DNA of 64,000 nucleotides from assembly GCF_002979975.1 (NCBI RefSeq), contig NZ_PCQD01000005.1, forward strand, positions 356,433-420,432, written 5' to 3'. Origin of the DNA: Pseudomonas sp. MYb185. Its GTDB lineage: Bacteria; Pseudomonadota; Gammaproteobacteria; Pseudomonadales; Pseudomonadaceae. Shown here piece by piece: positions 61,928 to 64,000 of the stretch; the first letter of the stretch is position 1, and each line of letters opens with the position of its first letter. The notes beneath the pieces were generated by a model. That model ran no database searches. It had not been told where the DNA came from and worked only from the letters and a program-made list of their open reading frames with translations. The translations under genes were made by a program, and so were the position numbers.

Positions 61928-63592
61928 TTACATGTTGGGGTAGTTCGGGCCGCCGGTGCCTTCCGGAGCTACCCAGTTGATGTTCTGGGCCGGGTCCTTG
62001 ATGTCGCAGGTCTTGCAGTGTACGCAGTTCTGGGCGTTGATCTGGAAGCGTTTGCTGCCGTCGTCGTTGCTCACCACCTCGTATACGCCAGCCGGGCAGT
62101 AACGCTGGGCCGGCTCATCATACAACGGCAGGTTCTGTTCGATCGGAATGCTCGGGTCCTTCAACTGCAGGTGGACCGGCTGGTCTTCCTCATGGTTGGT
62201 ATTGGACAGGAACACCGAGGACAGCTTGTCGAAGCTGATCACGCCATCGGGCTTCGGATAGGCGATCTTGGGAGCTTCGGATGCCTTCTTCAACTGGGCA
62301 TGATCCGGCTTGTTGTCATGCAGGGTGACCGGGATCTTGCCGCCGAACCAGTTCTGGTCGATATAGTTGAATGCACCGCCGCACAGGGCGCCGAACTTGT
62401 GGATTGCCGGGCCGAAGTTGCGCGAGCGGAACAGCTCGTCATACAACCAGCTGGACTTGAAGCTGTCCACGTAGCCGGTCAGCTCATCGCCACCTTCACG
62501 GCCGGCTTTCAGCGCTTCGACTACCGCATCAGCGGCAAGCATGCCGGATTTCATGGCTGTGTGGCTGCCCTTGATCTTGGCGAAGTTCAGGGTGCCCAGG
62601 TCGCAACCGATCAGTGCACCACCGGGGAATACCATCTTCGGCAGCGAATTCAGGCCGCCCTTGCAGATGGCGCGCGCACCGTAGGAAACACGCTTGCCGC
62701 CTTCCAGGTACTGCTTGATCACCGGGTGATGCTTGTAACGCTGGAACTCATCGAACGGCGACAGGTGCGGGTTGCTGTAGGACAGGTCGACGATCAGACC
62801 CACCACAACCTGGTTGTTCTCGATGTGATAAAGGAAGGAGCCACCGGTATTCTGGTTGCCGGTGATATCCAGCGGCCAGCCGGCAGTGTGTACCACCAGG
62901 CCCTGCTCGTGCTTGGCCGGATCGACGTCCCAGATTTCCTTGATGCCGATGCCGTAGTGCTGGGCGTCGGCTTCGGAAGCCAGGTCGTAGCGCTTGATCA
63001 ACTGCTTGCCGATATGACCGCGGCAGCCTTCGGCAAACAGGGTGTACTTGGCGCGCAGCTCCATGCCAGGGGTATAGAAACCTTCCTTCGGGTTGCCTTC
63101 ACGGTCGACACCCAGGTCGCCGGTCAGAATCCCTCGGACCACACCATTCTCATCGATCAGCGCTTCCTGGGCGGCGAAGCCGGGGTAGACTTCCACGCCC
63201 AGGTTCTCTGCCTGCTGGGCCAGCCAGCGGCACAGGTTGCCCAGGGAGATGATGTAGTTGCCTTCGTTGTGCATGGTTTTCGGCACGAAGAGGTCAGGCA
63301 GTTTGGTGGACTTTTCTTCGCTGGTCAGCATATAGATGTCGTCACGCTTGACCGGCGTGTTCAGCGGAGCGCCAAGCTCTTTCCAGTCGGGAAACAGCTC
63401 CTCCAGGGCGCGGGGCTCGAACACCGCACCGGACAGAATGTGGGCACCGACTTCGGAGCCTTTTTCCACGACACAGACGCTGATCTCTTGACCAGCGTCG
63501 GCTGCTTGCTGTTTGATGCGGCAGGCGGCGGACAGGCCGGCCGGGCCCGCCCCCACGATGACAACATCAAACTCCATGAATTCGCGTTCCAC
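61928..63592 (-). CDS. Electron transfer flavoprotein-ubiquinone oxidoreductase
   Basis: The 554-residue FAD/[4Fe-4S] protein passes electrons from ETF to quinone at the inner membrane. FAD motif VVIVGAGPAGLSAACR at the N-terminus, a quinone-binding middle domain, and the C-terminal cluster site CVHCKTCDIKDP followed by EGTGGPNYPNM. Start GTG 63592 has AGGAG upstream and matches Pseudomonas relatives; an ATG five codons in is an alternative. Divergent from etfB, so both serve acyl-CoA dehydrogenases such as the one at 31219. Confidence 0.96.
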   Translation of the reverse strand: MEREFMEFDVVIVGAGPAGLSAACRIKQQAADAGQEISVCVVEKGSEVGAHILSGAVFEPRALEELFPDWKELGAPLNTPVKRDDIYMLTSEEKSTKLPDLFVPKTMHNEGNYIISLGNLCRWLAQQAENLGVEVYPGFAAQEALIDENGVVRGILTGDLGVDREGNPKEGFYTPGMELRAKYTLFAEGCRGHIGKQLIKRYDLASEADAQHYGIGIKEIWDVDPAKHEQGLVVHTAGWPLDITGNQNTGGSFLYHIENNQVVVGLIVDLSYSNPHLSPFDEFQRYKHHPVIKQYLEGGKRVSYGARAICKGGLNSLPKMVFPGGALIGCDLGTLNFAKIKGSHTAMKSGMLAADAVVEALKAGREGGDELTGYVDSFKSSWLYDELFRSRNFGPAIHKFGALCGGAFNYIDQNWFGGKIPVTLHDNKPDHAQLKKASEAPKIAYPKPDGVISFDKLSSVFLSNTNHEEDQPVHLQLKDPSIPIEQNLPLYDEPAQRYCPAGVYEVVSNDDGSKRFQINAQNCVHCKTCDIKDPAQNINWVAPEGTGGPNYPNM

Positions 63593-63893
63593 TATTTTTA
63601 TCTCCTAACTCTTAGGCCGAATCGAAAATCGCTTTGTCTAGAGATCTTCCGTGATCGATACATAACGGCGCATTATATCAATCATGCCTCGTCACACCAG
63701 TGTAAAGATGTAAAGCTTCGGGTTTTTTCAATGCGACTTTTGCAGCATGACTATTGACCCGCCAGGGGAGCCTCGGCATGATAGGGCGCTTGCCGAAAAG
63801 CGTTTCCTGGTCCTTTAATGACTGTAAATGATGTTTTGGTCATAATTCAAGACGGGCTTCGCCTGCAGTTACGCGAAAAATTACGAGGTAACC

Positions 63894-64000
63894 ATGAAGG
63901 TATTAGTAGCGGTCAAACGAGTCGTTGACTACAACGTCAAGGTTCGCGTCAAGGCGGACAACAGCGGTGTCGACCTCGCCAACGTCAAGATGTCCATGAA
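63894..64000 (+). CDS. etfB: Electron transfer flavoprotein beta subunit (3' partial)
   Basis: The first 35 codons read [20 protein letters not shown] and [10 protein letters not shown], the N-terminus of ETF-beta. ACGAGG lies upstream of ATG 63894. The gene continues beyond the window, presumably followed by etfA. The 300-bp gap to the etf-QO start holds the divergent promoters and no gene. Confidence 0.93.
   Translation, partial: MKVLVAVKRVVDYNVKVRVKADNSGVDLANVKMSM

Noticed and set aside
61910..63757. Long open frame antisense to the etf-QO gene
   Set aside because: Shadow frame; the minus-strand protein is a full match to a known enzyme.

Overview
The window is about 64 kb of a gamma-proteobacterial chromosome of the Pseudomonas type. 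The evidence is gene order: aminotransferase/uvrB, tRNA-Val then thrS-infC-rpmI-rplT-pheS-pheT-ihfA-merR-tRNA-Pro, infA-bpt-aat next to ftsK-lolA-rarA-crcB-serS-cysG, and etf-QO divergent from etfB all match the layout I know from Pseudomonas aeruginosa. The high GC content and protein sequences fit too. A lineage such as Halopseudomonas is possible, but that is a guess.

Layout. 1-1702: a MbnP/MbnH-like pair (a Cys-rich periplasmic protein, cut by the window edge, and a di-heme cytochrome c peroxidase relative). 1740-6000: AT-richer foreign DNA. It holds two IS3-type transposase remnants placed back to back, a small gene with a palindrome at its 5' side, a MobH-family TraI relaxase and a tyrosine recombinase, ending at a tRNA-Asn gene. 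I read this as the end, or a remnant, of an integrative conjugative element. 6161-9550: amino acid aminotransferase and uvrB, divergent. 9700-17367: tRNA-Val, then the translation operon with an AUU-started infC and an attenuator-like terminator before pheS, then tRNA-Pro. 17568-18891: a ferric-reductase-like flavocytochrome with a frameshift. 18959-28424: a minus-strand block with rimO, a DUF1428 gene, a Baeyer-Villiger-type operon (monooxygenase, dehydrogenase, hydrolase), a small lipoprotein, acnB and a two-domain universal stress protein. 28575-32427: miaE, a lone family-3 solute-binding protein, and a LysR regulator divergent from an acyl-CoA dehydrogenase. 32574-34374: infA and the two N-degron transferases bpt and aat. 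34544-43309: ftsK, lolA, rarA, crcB, serS, a palindromic repeat, cysG and corA. 43266-45838: two different L,D-transpeptidases, divergent. 45948-46214: a 267-bp element with 31-bp perfect terminal inverted repeats and inner inverted repeats, directly upstream of a chemoreceptor gene. 48641-49524: a small membrane protein and its winged-helix partner. 49569-56880: exbB-exbD-tonB/tolA-like genes followed by an LprI/ankyrin lipoprotein, a phospholipase D-type lipoprotein and a DUF4105 membrane protein. 56958-61826: glutamine amidotransferase, predicted outer-membrane protein, arfB, RIO kinase, serine hydrolase and a cysteine-cluster protein. 61928-64000: ETF-ubiquinone oxidoreductase and the start of etfB.

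Most of the window is core housekeeping: translation, DNA repair, cell division and envelope maintenance. The parts most likely to hold new biology are the conjugative-element remnant at tRNA-Asn, the 267-bp palindromic element, and the ExbB/ExbD/TonB cluster, whose neighbours are two predicted lipoproteins rather than a TonB-dependent receptor.
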